NCBI GenBank assembly: GCA_964581895.1
Contig: CAZOPR010000009.1
Location: 1 to 64,000 of the forward strand
DNA length: 64,000 bases
Source: Exilispira sp964581895
Lineage (GTDB): Bacteria > Spirochaetota > JAAYUW01
Direction: 5' to 3'
Both the position numbers and the translations under genes were made by a program. The notes under the pieces were generated by a model. That model ran no database searches. It saw only the letters and a list, made by a program, of their open reading frames with translations, and had not been told where the DNA came from. Shown piece after piece: positions 35,969 through 45,723 of this stretch; the stretch's first letter is position 1; each line of letters opens with the position of its first letter.

Positions 35969-37754
35969 ATGAAAAAACCATGGTCAATATCAACGACAGT
36001 AAGAAATCCAGAAAGATTGAGAGATTTTTTAAAAATATTAAAGGAATTTGAAGGAAAATCTTTTAACAACGAGAATCAGATAAACTATCAAATATTATTA
36101 ATTAAAAAGCAAATATATAAACCTATTAATATCCCACTAAAATTTAGAAAATATTATGAAGAAACAGAAAAGGAAATTCCATTTGAAGAAGCTAAAGAAA
36201 TCTTTTATTCTCAAAATTATGAAGATCCTCCTATGAGAGGAAGGCAATCTGTTAATCCATTAAATAAACTTGGTTTTTCAATAGCTAGAGAAGGTTTTGG
36301 CAAAATAATAATTACTGAGTTAGGGAATAAATTCTTAGAAGGAGATTATGACATTAGTTATATATTTTTTAAAAGTATATTTTAACTACAATTTCCAAAT
36401 CCATGGAATGAAGATTTCTCATATAAATACGGTTTTAATATAATGCCTTTTATTGCAGTAATTCGTTTAATTGATAAAATTAATGAAAAGTCTATAAAAA
36501 AGGGTTTAGATAAAAACGAATTTTCTATTTTTGTCCCAACATTAATTAATTTTGATTTAATTGATGAATATGTGGAAAAGATTTTAGAATTTAGGAAAGA
36601 GAAAAATAAAGATAAATATCTTATAAATTTTAAAAAGGAATTCCATGAATCAAAAAATAATCCTGTGAAAAAAATTAATAACCTATATGATTATGGTGAT
36701 AACATTATTAGATATTTTCGACTTACAAAATATTTTAAAGTTTCAATGTATTCAACAGGAAATCATTGGAATATTAATTTAGAACCCTCACGAAAAGTTG
36801 AGATACAACAACTTTTAGATATGTATAATTGAGAATCTTTTAAATTTAGTAATATTGACGAGTATTTATCCTATATTTCAGATATTGCAAAACCAACTTT
36901 ACCTTGGGAAAAAAAAGAAAACTTAGAAAAAGTAGCGCAATCCCTTAAAGTTATAATTAGTGACTTTATAAAAAAAGAAAATGTAGATATTAATCTGAAT
37001 AAAAAAAAGATCCTTTTAACTGATATAAAAAAACAAAATAAAAGAGAACTTGAAATATATATTAATCAATTAAGGATTTTAAATTTGAAGTTAAAAGAAA
37101 TGTTAAATAAGAAAAAATTAATTAATGACTTAAAAAGAATTGAAGAAATAATAAAAATATTAAGAGATTCTAAAAAATTAAAGAAATTTCAACCAGAACA
37201 ATTTTAAAAATTGATAACAGAGGCATTAAAAATAATTAATGATAAGATCACAATAAAAGCAAATTATCCAGTGGATGATGATCGAGAACCAGTTTTTCAT
37301 GCTCCTGGTAATAAACCAGATATAGAATGTTATTATGAAGCATTCAAAGCAATTTCGAAGTAACATTAAATACATCAAAATTACAGTGAGCACAGGAAGG
37401 TCAAACAATAATGAGACATTTAAGAAATTTTGAGATTCAAAATCAAATGAAGATATATTTTGCATTTTTATTGCTCCAAAAATTCATAATGATACATATT
37501 CTCAATTTTGGATTTCTGTGAAATACGAATATAATGGTTTACCTCAAAAAATAGTTCCATTAACTACTGAACAATTTTCAATTCTTTTGGAAACTTTATT
37601 AAAAATAAAAAAACAGGGTAAAAATTTATCTCATAAAAAATTCTATGAATTATATTCAAACATAATTATTAGTTCGAAACAGTTATCTGGCTTTTCTGAC
37701 TGGACATTATATATTTAGAATGTTATAAATGATTGGCAAAAAAGGATAGTTTAA
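35969..37754 (+). pseudogene. Decayed AlwI-family restriction endonuclease
   Basis: Reading begins MKKPWSISTTVRNPERLRDF with AAGGA upstream, the usual N-terminus of AlwI-type endonucleases, and continues to within one base of the methyltransferase gene, about 590 codons, the full family length. It is broken by in-frame stops at 36383 (TAA), 36830 (TGA), 37205 (TAA), 37387 (TGA) and 37716 (TAG) and by frame changes near 37345 and 37433. Homologous reading resumes after each break: FEVTLNTSKLQ then AQEGQTIMRHLRNFE, then NDTYSQFWISVKYEY. The two TGA codons fall where Trp is plausible. The gene cannot make active enzyme. Confidence 0.88.
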
Positions 37755-37755
37755 T

Positions 37756-38532
37756 ATGAAGATTAATAACATATACTTAAGTGATTGCATAATCATAATG
37801 GAAAGAGAAATTATAAAAAATAGCATAGATTTAGTATACGCAGATCCACCTTATAATCTTTCAGGTGAAAATTATCTTACATGTAAAAATGGAAAAATTA
37901 CAAAGTGTGATAAAGGTTCATGGGATCAGATAGAAAATATACATGAATTTAATATTAATTGGATTGAACAGTGTATAAGAGTTCTAAAAGATGATGGAAC
38001 TATATGGATATCAGGAACATTGCATAATCATCCATCTATTGGAGTTACTTTAAAGAAATTAAATCTATGGATAATAAATGATATTATATGGTTTAAAACA
38101 AATGCACCTGGATTAATTCAAAAAAATCGTTTTGTGCCTTCAACTGAATTGATATGGGTTGCAAGTAAATCTAAACAATATTATTTTAATTATGAAATGG
38201 CAGTTAAACTAAATAATGGAAAACAAATGAGAAATCTGTGGGATATACCAGCAGAAAAACATAAGACGCCTCATCCTACGGAGAAACCTGAGAGATTGCT
38301 TGAAAGGATAGTTTTAATAGGAAGTAAAGAAGAAAGTATTATACTTGATCCCTTTATGGGTTCCGGTACAACTGGAGTTGTAGCAAAACGATTTAATAGA
38401 AATTTTATTGGTATTGAGATAGATGATAAGTATTTTGAAATTGCTAAAGAAAGGATTGAAAAAACAGCAGTTGAGTATAATATGATTGAATTTTTAGAAA
38501 AATTAAACAAAAATGTTACATTGCAATTATAA
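37756..38532 (+). CDS. DNA adenine methyltransferase, orphaned from an AlwI-type system
   Basis: 258 residues. The catalytic motif IV is DLVYADPPYN near residue 26, motif I DPFMGSGTTG near 200 and the TEKPERLLERIV helix before it, the order of a beta-class amino-methyltransferase. DPPY suggests N6-adenine. It looks intact and its start is two bases after the end of the decayed endonuclease, so both were one operon. AlwI prototypes act on GGATC; whether this enzyme shares that site is inference. It may now act as a solitary methylase protecting against related systems or marking DNA. Confidence 0.9.
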   Translation: MKINNIYLSDCIIIMEREIIKNSIDLVYADPPYNLSGENYLTCKNGKITKCDKGSWDQIENIHEFNINWIEQCIRVLKDDGTIWISGTLHNHPSIGVTLKKLNLWIINDIIWFKTNAPGLIQKNRFVPSTELIWVASKSKQYYFNYEMAVKLNNGKQMRNLWDIPAEKHKTPHPTEKPERLLERIVLIGSKEESIILDPFMGSGTTGVVAKRFNRNFIGIEIDDKYFEIAKERIEKTAVEYNMIEFLEKLNKNVTLQL

Positions 38533-38719
38533 TTTTGGGAAAAATAAACAGATAATTATATTTTCAATTTTATGTTCATTATGAATAATTAGTAGAATAA
38601 TCAGATAAATATACTTTCAACTTCACATTACTCAAATCTTCTTGCAAAACTTAATAATTTTATTATAATTGAATCAGAAAAATGAATTTTAAGATAAATA
38701 TTATAAAACTATAAAAACT

Positions 38720-39508
38720 ATGAGTTTAAAAAAAACACTTCAAAAAACAAATGACAAAATAAAATTATTTTCAAAATATATTGGCGGGGTTTGTGGACTT
38801 ATAGTATATTCCCTTCCAGCTTATTTTGGAGAAAAGAGAAATAGAGCAACAATAAATAAAAATTTCTTAGCCCAGATATACTTTACTGGAAATCTTGCTC
38901 TTCGTCTAATAAGTATAGTTGCCCTTGCCCTTGGAGCAGTTACAGTTATTCAGGTATTCACTCAGCTTTCAAAAATAGGTGGGCAGGAATTTATTGGAGA
39001 AGTATTAAAGATTGTAATAATAAGAGAACTTGGTCCACTATTTACCGCATTTATAGTCATAAGCAGATCCAGTACCGCAATAGCAAGCGAGATAGGCAAC
39101 ATGGTCGTTACAAATCAGACTGATGCCCTTGAAATGATGGGGATTGATCCTCTTACATTTATTATATTTCCAAGAATAATGGGCGTAACTCTTGCCCTTG
39201 TTATTTTAACGATTTGTTTTGATGCCATAGCGATTATCGGCGGTTTTTTAGTTTCTTTTTTTACCATAGGTTTGTCATTTGATATATTTTTCAATTATAT
39301 AATGAATACTATAACTTTTGCAGATATATTTTCTGGTCTATTAAAGAGCCTTTTATTTGGTTTGTTTATCTCTTCAATACCAATTTATAATGGTTTTCAG
39401 GTCAAATCTTCCACAACAATTCCAATCGCTACTACTAAAACTGTAATGGAATGCATAATATTTACAATTATATTTGACATAATTATAACGATTTTTATTT
39501 ATGTTTGA
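38720..39508 (+). CDS. mlaE: MlaE-family ABC transporter permease
   Basis: 262 residues with about five or six membrane segments. Family marks: IQVFTQLSKIGGQEF, VIIRELGPLFTAFIVISRSSTAIASEIGNM and MGIDPLTFIIFPRIMGV. These are the hallmark of MlaE permeases that move phospholipid between membranes of diderm bacteria. It is followed by the ATPase, the MCE-domain protein and a TPR lipoprotein, so it forms the core of a Mla-like complex. No MlaB or MlaC homologue is near. The start lacks a clear ribosome binding site. Confidence 0.88.
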   Translation: MSLKKTLQKTNDKIKLFSKYIGGVCGLIVYSLPAYFGEKRNRATINKNFLAQIYFTGNLALRLISIVALALGAVTVIQVFTQLSKIGGQEFIGEVLKIVIIRELGPLFTAFIVISRSSTAIASEIGNMVVTNQTDALEMMGIDPLTFIIFPRIMGVTLALVILTICFDAIAIIGGFLVSFFTIGLSFDIFFNYIMNTITFADIFSGLLKSLLFGLFISSIPIYNGFQVKSSTTIPIATTKTVMECIIFTIIFDIIITIFIYV

Positions 39509-39638
39509 CTAACTTATATTTGATTAACTTATATTTAAGAGTTTTCTATTTGATAGTTTTATATTTATTAATTTTTATAGTATTTAGCCAGAATATTTAA
39601 TAGTTTTATGGTAAATCAAAATTAGGATGAGGTAAAAA

Positions 39639-40361
39639 TTGCCATTTATAAAGCTACAAAATTTAACTTTTTCTTATGGTGAAGAGGTCATTCTTGATTC
39701 GATAAATGAAAATTTTGAAAAAGGTTTATGTTATGTTATAACTTCTATAGCTGGTGAAGGCAAAACTACTTTTTTAAAATTGATTGCTGGACTTAAACTT
39801 CCGACATCAGGGCAAATTTTAGTTGATGAAAAATCAATTTCCTTATTTTCAAAAAAACAGATGCTAGATTATCACAGGAAAACCGGGTTTTTATTTCAAG
39901 ATGCAGCTCTTATAAATAATTTAAATATACTTGATAATCTTGCTCTTTATTATCGATACAACACCGACTTAAAAGAAAATCAAATATTAGAAACGATAAA
40001 TAGATATCTTGATTATTTCGATTTAAGATATGCCTTATATTTAAGACCAGAACAACTCAGTCACGGACTTCAGATGATTGTAAGTTTCATAAGGGCAATT
40101 TTAGATGAACCAGAACTTATAATACTTGATGAGCCAATTGAAACTTTAGATCAAACACTGGTTCAAAAGATGCTTAAAGAGATTATTAAATTGAAAAATA
40201 AGGGCTGTACATTAATTATTTCAACTCATAGAGTTCATCTTTTCGAAAAAATCTGTGATATGGTTATGATATTGAAAGATAAAAAAATAATATTTTCTGA
40301 TACTATTAGGAATCTTAAATTAGAGAAAAAAGAAGAGATAAAGGAAATGATAGAGATATAA
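39639..40361 (+). CDS. MlaF-like ABC transporter ATPase with unusual motifs
   Basis: 240 residues from a TTG start with AGGATGAGG upstream. Walker A reads SIAGEGKTT (first Gly replaced by Ser), the signature is LSHGLQ rather than LSGGQ, Walker B is LIILDEPIETLD, and STHRVHLFE holds the H-loop. The deviating motifs are rare but Lys, Thr and the Walker B Asp-Glu are intact. Placed between MlaE and MlaD, it should power the complex. The Q-loop is in LFQDAALINN. Confidence 0.85.
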   Translation: MPFIKLQNLTFSYGEEVILDSINENFEKGLCYVITSIAGEGKTTFLKLIAGLKLPTSGQILVDEKSISLFSKKQMLDYHRKTGFLFQDAALINNLNILDNLALYYRYNTDLKENQILETINRYLDYFDLRYALYLRPEQLSHGLQMIVSFIRAILDEPELIILDEPIETLDQTLVQKMLKEIIKLKNKGCTLIISTHRVHLFEKICDMVMILKDKKIIFSDTIRNLKLEKKEEIKEMIEI

Positions 40362-40468
40362 ATTTATGGATATAAAATTAATTAGGAAACTTGCCTTGGG
40401 TTCCCATATTTATATAACAAGGATATTAATTTAAGAATATAAAACAAGTTAAATTAAAAGAGGTAAAT

Positions 40469-41410
40469 ATGCCATTTGTTTTTTCAAAGACCCAAAAATT
40501 AGCAGCGGTTTTTATAATTTTTGGTATAATTCTTTTAATAGCTATTTTCGCATTTATAGCAAAAGGAAATAGGACATTTGAAAAAAAGGGGCACTTTTAT
40601 ACATTTTTTGAAGATAGTAAAGGGATAACTGTTGGTTCAACTATAAAATTCAAAGGCTTTAATATAGGCAAAGTAACAAAAGTTAAACTTTTAAGTGATT
40701 ATAGGACAAGAGTAGATTTTATCATATATAAAGAATATTTGTCTCTTATTCGATATGATACAGTTATAAAAATGTCCTCAAGTTTACTTGGATCATCAGG
40801 GCTTACCATCAGCTTTTTACCAGCAGAAAATTGTATTAACCTTCCAGATAAATCAGAAGTTCTCTCATCAGATATGCCTTTAGGTCAGGATATTTTGTAT
40901 AAAATTTCTGAAAATATGCCAAAACAGGATGATTTAACAGCAAAAGCTTCTCAGGTTATAGATATGATTCTTGAGTTAAAGCCAGTTATTAACCTTACAT
41001 TATTAAACTTAAGAGACACATCCTTTGAGTTGAAAAATCTTGCATCATCTTTAAATGGTCATGGAGATTCTGAAACTGCAAAAAAAATATTTGCCCTTTT
41101 AGATAAAGTAAATTCTACAATGGAACTTTTAACCCCTACACTTGCTAATTTTAAGGATGTAAGTGTAGATGCTAAAAATATAACCACAAAATTAAATGCA
41201 GATTTACCAAAAATACTTAGCGATCTTTCTGCTATAGAATATAAGATTGATAAACTTTTAAATGGTCTTGATAATCTTCCACAGGATGTCAAGGAGCTTT
41301 TGGAACTTGCAAAACAAAATCTTATTCAACTAAAATATGTGCTTGAAAATATACCTCTTGTCCCAAAAAACACCTCGGCACCTACCACTTCTCCAACCAC
41401 CGGAAGATAA
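40469..41410 (+). CDS. MlaD-like MCE-domain protein
   Basis: 313 residues, one N-terminal membrane anchor (about 12-32), then a single MCE domain at about 45-120 with GSTIKFKGFNIGKVTKVKL. The rest is a long helical region ending in a Pro/Thr/Ser tail (SAPTTSPTTG). MlaD homologues form hexameric rings that carry lipid in the periplasm. GAGG lies six bases before the ATG. Belongs with the MlaE and MlaF genes immediately upstream. Confidence 0.85.
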   Translation: MPFVFSKTQKLAAVFIIFGIILLIAIFAFIAKGNRTFEKKGHFYTFFEDSKGITVGSTIKFKGFNIGKVTKVKLLSDYRTRVDFIIYKEYLSLIRYDTVIKMSSSLLGSSGLTISFLPAENCINLPDKSEVLSSDMPLGQDILYKISENMPKQDDLTAKASQVIDMILELKPVINLTLLNLRDTSFELKNLASSLNGHGDSETAKKIFALLDKVNSTMELLTPTLANFKDVSVDAKNITTKLNADLPKILSDLSAIEYKIDKLLNGLDNLPQDVKELLELAKQNLIQLKYVLENIPLVPKNTSAPTTSPTTGR

Positions 41411-41593
41411 AAAGTAGAATAAGGTATAAATATAAAAATAAAAAATATAAAAATAAAAAAAATAATTATACGAATAAAGATAAAAAAAAATAAGATTAAA
41501 AATAAAAAAAATATAAGGATAAGTATATAAACAAATATATAAACAAATATGGAAACAAATATGAAAATAAATATGGAAATAAACAGAAGACTA

Positions 41594-42466
41594 ATGAAAA
41601 TATCAAAAAAAGGTAAAATATTTTTATTGCTTTTAATACTAGTTTTGCTACTATTTATTTTTGGCTGTAGTGCTAAAAACCCTACCATTAAAAGCGATAT
41701 TAAAAAGAAAGTAGATTACCTTATAGGTCAGGGGATAGGATATTTTAATGGGAATCAAATAGATAAGGCTATTTCGACATTTAGTGAAGCCTATGAACTT
41801 TCTTTAACAATAGATGACACAGAAAGAATAATAAAAACCTCCTTAAAATTGATAGAAATATATATATACATAAACCAACCAGATAAAGCTTATACTTATC
41901 TTACATTCATAAAAAAGCTTTCTGAAAAAGAAAAGATGGAACAATTCTATTCTGCCATTTTCTTTCAATATGCAAAATATTTTGAGTTGATAAAAGATAT
42001 TGATAATGCAATCGCAAGTTATAAAGAAGCAATAAAGTCTTCCAAAAAAGATATTGATAAATCTATTGCCTTAAATGGACTTGGACTTTTATATCTAAGA
42101 TTAAATAAGTATGATGAAAGCTTGACTTACTTAAACGAAGCATATAAAATAAACAAGAAGTTAAAAAACTATATACAACTTGCAAACAATGCTTACAATA
42201 TTGCCCAATGCTATTTTCTTAAAAAAGAGTTTTCAAAAAGCCTTGATTATGCCTTTGAAGCATTAAAATATGATAAGGTTTCGGAAAATCAGTATAACAT
42301 TTTTGAGGATTTAAAACTAATAGCAAAGATTTATGAGTATATGAAAAATATTGAATCTGCGATATATTATCTTACTAAAGCTATAAATATTGCTAAGGTA
42401 ATAGCAAAGGATCAGTTAGATTATTTAATTTCTGAATTACAAAGATTGCAATCCTTATTATCCTAA
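41594..42466 (+). CDS. TPR-repeat lipoprotein beside the Mla genes
   Basis: 290 residues from the ATG at 41594, chosen over 41549 because the 15 extra codons come from the preceding AT repeat. A clear signal with lipobox Cys (LFIFGCSAKN). Five or six TPR-like helical pairs follow (GYFNGNQIDKAISTFSEAYE, SYKEAIK, NGLGLLYLRLNKYDESL, YNIAQCYFLKKEFSKSL, SAIYYLTKAINIAKV). Exported and anchored to a membrane, it probably scaffolds an envelope complex, perhaps the lipid transporter upstream. The gap before it is a low-complexity A/T tract. Confidence 0.75.
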   Translation: MKISKKGKIFLLLLILVLLLFIFGCSAKNPTIKSDIKKKVDYLIGQGIGYFNGNQIDKAISTFSEAYELSLTIDDTERIIKTSLKLIEIYIYINQPDKAYTYLTFIKKLSEKEKMEQFYSAIFFQYAKYFELIKDIDNAIASYKEAIKSSKKDIDKSIALNGLGLLYLRLNKYDESLTYLNEAYKINKKLKNYIQLANNAYNIAQCYFLKKEFSKSLDYAFEALKYDKVSENQYNIFEDLKLIAKIYEYMKNIESAIYYLTKAINIAKVIAKDQLDYLISELQRLQSLLS

Positions 42467-43450
42467 AATTTCTCTGTTAACAATATTTTTAAGTTCCGAT
42501 AACTTTCCATTTAAGGCAGCTATCAATGTTTCACTCAAAAATTCTGCCATTTTAAGTCTTGTTTCATATGTTGCAGAACCAATATGTGGCAAAATTATCA
42601 GATTTGAAAATTCAAGTAATTTTGGATCTGGATATGGCTCATTGTTATATACATCAAGCCCAACTGAAAAGAATTTCCCTTTTTCAAGAAGATTTATGAG
42701 TGCTTTTTCATCAATAATTGCAGCTCTTGCTGTATTAATAAGTATGGCATCATCCTTCATCATAGATAGCCTTTGCAGATTAAGTAAATTTTTTGATTGC
42801 TCATTTAATGGAAGATGAAGAGATACTATATCTGAAGTTTTTAAAAGTTCTTCAAGTTCGATATATTTTATGCCAATATTTTCCAACTCATCTTTTATAG
42901 TCCTATTATAATAAATAACATTGCACCCTAAGGCTTGCATCATAATAGCATATCTTTTCCCTATTCTTCCAGCACCTATAACTCCGACAGTTTTACCGAT
43001 GATATCTTTACCAAGCATAAAAGAAGGGCTTACATCATCTAAATTTCCAGTTAAGACTCGTAAAATCGCTTCTTTTGCTCTTTTTGCACAGGCAAATGTC
43101 AGTAAAACAGCGGTTTCAGCAGTTGCATTAGTCAGAATATCTGGCGTATTAAGAACAATTATCCCAGCAGAAGTTGCTGCTTTTATATCAATATTGTCAT
43201 ATCCAACAGCATAGTTAGCTATAACTCTAACAGTATTTAGCTTTTCTATAATACTTTTATTTATCTTATGTGTGAACCATGTGATTATAGCAACAGCATC
43301 TTCAACCTTTTTTAAAAACTCTTCTTCTGAGCCAATGTCATTTTCTAAATAATTTAACACCTCATAATTTTCATAAAGTTTTTTTAACCCTTCTGGTAAA
43401 ATATTTCCAAATACAACAATTTTATCTAGTTTAGTTTTTTGATTTTCACT
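42458..43450 (-). CDS. D-isomer 2-hydroxyacid dehydrogenase
   Basis: 330 residues from the ATG at 43450, which overlaps the butyrate kinase stop by a few bases; a start at 43474 would extend into that gene. NAD-binding motif GVIGAGRIGKRYA near residue 150; catalytic Arg in INTARAAIIDEKAL, Glu in NNEPYP and His in LPHIGSATYETR. Reduces a 2-keto acid such as glyoxylate, hydroxypyruvate or pyruvate with NADH. The tight coupling to buk suggests a fermentation or C4/C3 acid pathway; substrate not certain. Confidence 0.87.
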   Translation of the reverse strand, partial: SENQKTKLDKIVVFGNILPEGLKKLYENYEVLNYLENDIGSEEEFLKKVEDAVAIITWFTHKINKSIIEKLNTVRVIANYAVGYDNIDIKAATSAGIIVLNTPDILTNATAETAVLLTFACAKRAKEAILRVLTGNLDDVSPSFMLGKDIIGKTVGVIGAGRIGKRYAIMMQALGCNVIYYNRTIKDELENIGIKYIELEELLKTSDIVSLHLPLNEQSKNLLNLQRLSMMKDDAILINTARAAIIDEKALINLLEKGKFFSVGLDVYNNEPYPDPKLLEFSNLIILPHIGSATYETRLKMAEFLSETLIAALNGKLSELKNIVNREILG

Positions 43451-44528
43451 CATAAATTTTAGCTTTCTCCTCACCTCTTAGTGCTCTTAAAGCTCCAGCT
43501 GCTAGTGCCGGTAGTTCTTCTTCACCTGGAAAGACTAAAACTGGAATATTTTGAATAATTTTTCCAAGATATTTTTTGATAGGTTCTACAATATAATCAT
43601 TATTGTAAGCTATACCACCTGTAAGAACAATAGCATCTACTTCTCCATAAAGGGAAGTAAAAGCAGCAAATATATATTTAGCTATTGTAAAACACATCGC
43701 TTTAAGTATAAGCTGGGCATTTTTATCTTGATTTTCTATTTTTTTAACTACTTCTCTAACATCATTAGTTCCAAGAAGAGCTGTCAAGCCACCCTGTCCT
43801 GTTAACATTTTTTTCATCTCATCTAAAGTATAGTTTCCTGAAAAAGCTAATTTAAGAAGTTGACCAGCAGGCAATGTACCAGCTCTTTCAGGTGAAAATG
43901 GACCTTCCCCATCTAAAGCATTGTTTACATCTACAACTTTACCTTTCCTATGTGAACCTATTGAAATTCCACCTCCAAGGTGAGCCACAACAAGGTTTAC
44001 CTCTTCATATTTTTTACCAAGAGTTTTAGCTGCGGTTCTTGCTATGGCTTTCTGGTTCAAAGCATGAAAGATGGAAACTCTTTTTAATAATGGATGACCG
44101 CAAATCCTTGCTTCATCGCAAAGTTCATCTACGACAACTGGGTCAACAATGAAACTTTCGCATCCAGCTTGTCTGGCAATGTTATATGCTATAAGTCCAC
44201 CAAGATTCGATGCATGAGCACCATATTTACAGGATTTTAAGTCTTCAAGCATTTTTTCATTTACAATATATGTACCAGATTCTATAGGTTTAAGTAAACC
44301 GCCTCTTCCAACAATAGCTGAAAATGATTTCAATTCAATATTTTGCGAAGAAAGATAGTCTTCAATGATTTTAGTTCTGAAATCAATCTGGTCGATTATA
44401 GTCGGATATGGTTTTAATTCTTCTACAGAATGTCGTAATGTTTGTGAGCTTATTTCTTTTTCATCTTCATAGATACCAATTTTTGTTGAAGTAGAACCAG
44501 GGTTGATTATAAGCATCTTATAAGTCAT
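43446..44528 (-). CDS. buk: Butyrate kinase
   Basis: 360 residues of the acetokinase fold. N-terminal NPGSTSTKIG binds phosphate; ARICGHPLLKRVSIFHALNQ and AHLGGGISIGSHRKG are characteristic, and VLTGGIAYN near the end. Converts butyryl-phosphate and ADP to butyrate and ATP, the last step of butyrate fermentation, or acts on branched acyl phosphates. No phosphotransbutyrylase gene is in the window. AAGAGG lies seven bases before the start. First gene of a two-gene unit with the dehydrogenase. Confidence 0.93.
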   Translation of the reverse strand: MTYKMLIINPGSTSTKIGIYEDEKEISSQTLRHSVEELKPYPTIIDQIDFRTKIIEDYLSSQNIELKSFSAIVGRGGLLKPIESGTYIVNEKMLEDLKSCKYGAHASNLGGLIAYNIARQAGCESFIVDPVVVDELCDEARICGHPLLKRVSIFHALNQKAIARTAAKTLGKKYEEVNLVVAHLGGGISIGSHRKGKVVDVNNALDGEGPFSPERAGTLPAGQLLKLAFSGNYTLDEMKKMLTGQGGLTALLGTNDVREVVKKIENQDKNAQLILKAMCFTIAKYIFAAFTSLYGEVDAIVLTGGIAYNNDYIVEPIKKYLGKIIQNIPVLVFPGEEELPALAAGALRALRGEEKAKIYE

Positions 44529-44563
44529 GATACACCTCTTAAAATATTAGTTTTGCATCATCG

Positions 44564-45418
44564 CTATAAATTTAATTCCGAAATATAAATTTTGCAAGCA
44601 ATTGGCAAAATCTCACCTAAAAGAAATCCTGCTCCCTTATTTAATATGGTTTTTAGGTTGCTATTATAATCCTGTAAAAAAGATTCATCTGCAAAATCTG
44701 AAACAACTCTAAAAATGATAGAAGGTATCTTCCATAGGTGGGCAACTTTTCTTATGGAGAAAGATTCCCAATCACAGATATCTGCATTAAAAAATTTTTT
44801 AATAAAATTTTTTTTCTCACTACTATCTATATCCATATCTGAAGAGAAGGCTCTTACATCTTTAATAAAATCATATTTTTTAATGATTTGATTATGGATT
44901 AGATTTTCAGTCTTATTAAGTCCGACAAATATTTTGCCTTCCTTAGAATTTATTGAATCTTTTAAAAAATTATTTGAATCTTTTAAATTTGAGTTTGCCT
45001 TAAATGCAACATACGATGATTCATAAATAATCGAAGGAAGGACAAAATCTCCTATCATTAAATCTTTTTCTCTTTCAGATAGACTTCCACAGGCACCAAA
45101 ATTAATTATTATATTTATATCATATCTTTCTAAAAGAAAGGTTGAGGCGCTTACTGCATTAAGCTTTCCATATCCAGATTTTATTGTTATTAATTTTACT
45201 TCGTATATTTTTTCATCATTATTAAAATCAAAAGTATGAATAAAATAGGGGAAAGGCGCAGTCTTTTTTTTATTATTTTTATCTTTTTTATTTTTTTTAC
45301 TTAAAATTATCTTTGTTTTATCATCTGAATCAGCAACATTATTTGATAAAATTTCATATATTGATTGATACTCTTCATTTGTAGCAGTTATTAAACCAAT
45401 GCTTATTTTGTTTTTCAT
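44564..45418 (-). CDS. Nucleoside phosphorylase/MTA-SAH nucleosidase family protein
   Basis: 284 residues. The family core is present: GLITATNEEYQSI at the N-terminus, INFGACGSLSE, MIGDFVLPS, DICDWESFSIRKVAHLW and FRVVSDFADE, which hold the base and ribose contacts and the catalytic Asp in VSDFAD. A roughly 20-residue Lys/Asn/Asp insertion follows near residue 40 (KKNKKDKNNKKK). Likely cleaves methylthioadenosine or S-adenosylhomocysteine, or a related nucleoside. Would complement mtnA at 52440. The start lacks a clear ribosome binding site. Confidence 0.78.
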   Translation of the reverse strand: MKNKISIGLITATNEEYQSIYEILSNNVADSDDKTKIILSKKNKKDKNNKKKTAPFPYFIHTFDFNNDEKIYEVKLITIKSGYGKLNAVSASTFLLERYDINIIINFGACGSLSEREKDLMIGDFVLPSIIYESSYVAFKANSNLKDSNNFLKDSINSKEGKIFVGLNKTENLIHNQIIKKYDFIKDVRAFSSDMDIDSSEKKNFIKKFFNADICDWESFSIRKVAHLWKIPSIIFRVVSDFADESFLQDYNSNLKTILNKGAGFLLGEILPIACKIYISELNL

Positions 45419-45723
45419 TTTTTACTTCAATATATTTAACTTAAAAATAATTATACTAAACTTTAAAATTCCTTGAAAAAAAATAAAAGGAATGATTGAT
45501 TAGTCGGTAGCAAAAATAATTTATGGGACTCCTAAAAAAGGTTAATATCTACTTGAAAAAAATCAATAAAAGAATTCTATATTATATTAGATTTATTAAT
45601 ATTAAAAAATAAGTCCAAGCAAAATAGTGAAGAAAAATATTTAACAAAAAAATAAATTTAAGAAAAATTGGCAAAGAAAAATATTTAACAAAAAAAATAA
45701 AATTTAAGTAGAAAAGGTTTTAA
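45419..45723. other. 305-bp divergent intergenic region
   Basis: Lies between the nucleosidase (-) and trmB (+) and must hold both promoters. It is A-rich on the plus strand without ORFs; its right third is a duplicated A/T motif listed separately. No RNA gene was recognised. Confidence 0.55.
45631..45708. repeat. Direct duplication of a 32-34 bp A-rich motif
   Basis: AGAAAAATATTTAACAAAAA at 45631 recurs at 45675 with the same continuation (AATAAATTTAAG versus AATAAAATTTAAG), 44-bp period. It sits just upstream of trmB in noncoding DNA. Confidence 0.7.

Noticed and set aside
35969..37754. Alternative genetic code (TGA as Trp) to rescue the endonuclease
   Set aside because: Other stops in the same gene are TAA and TAG and there are frame changes; intact neighbours end with TGA.
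45481..45620. Small RNA or tRNA remnant before trmB
   Set aside because: No cloverleaf, no CCA end and no strong hairpin; only AT-rich repeats.
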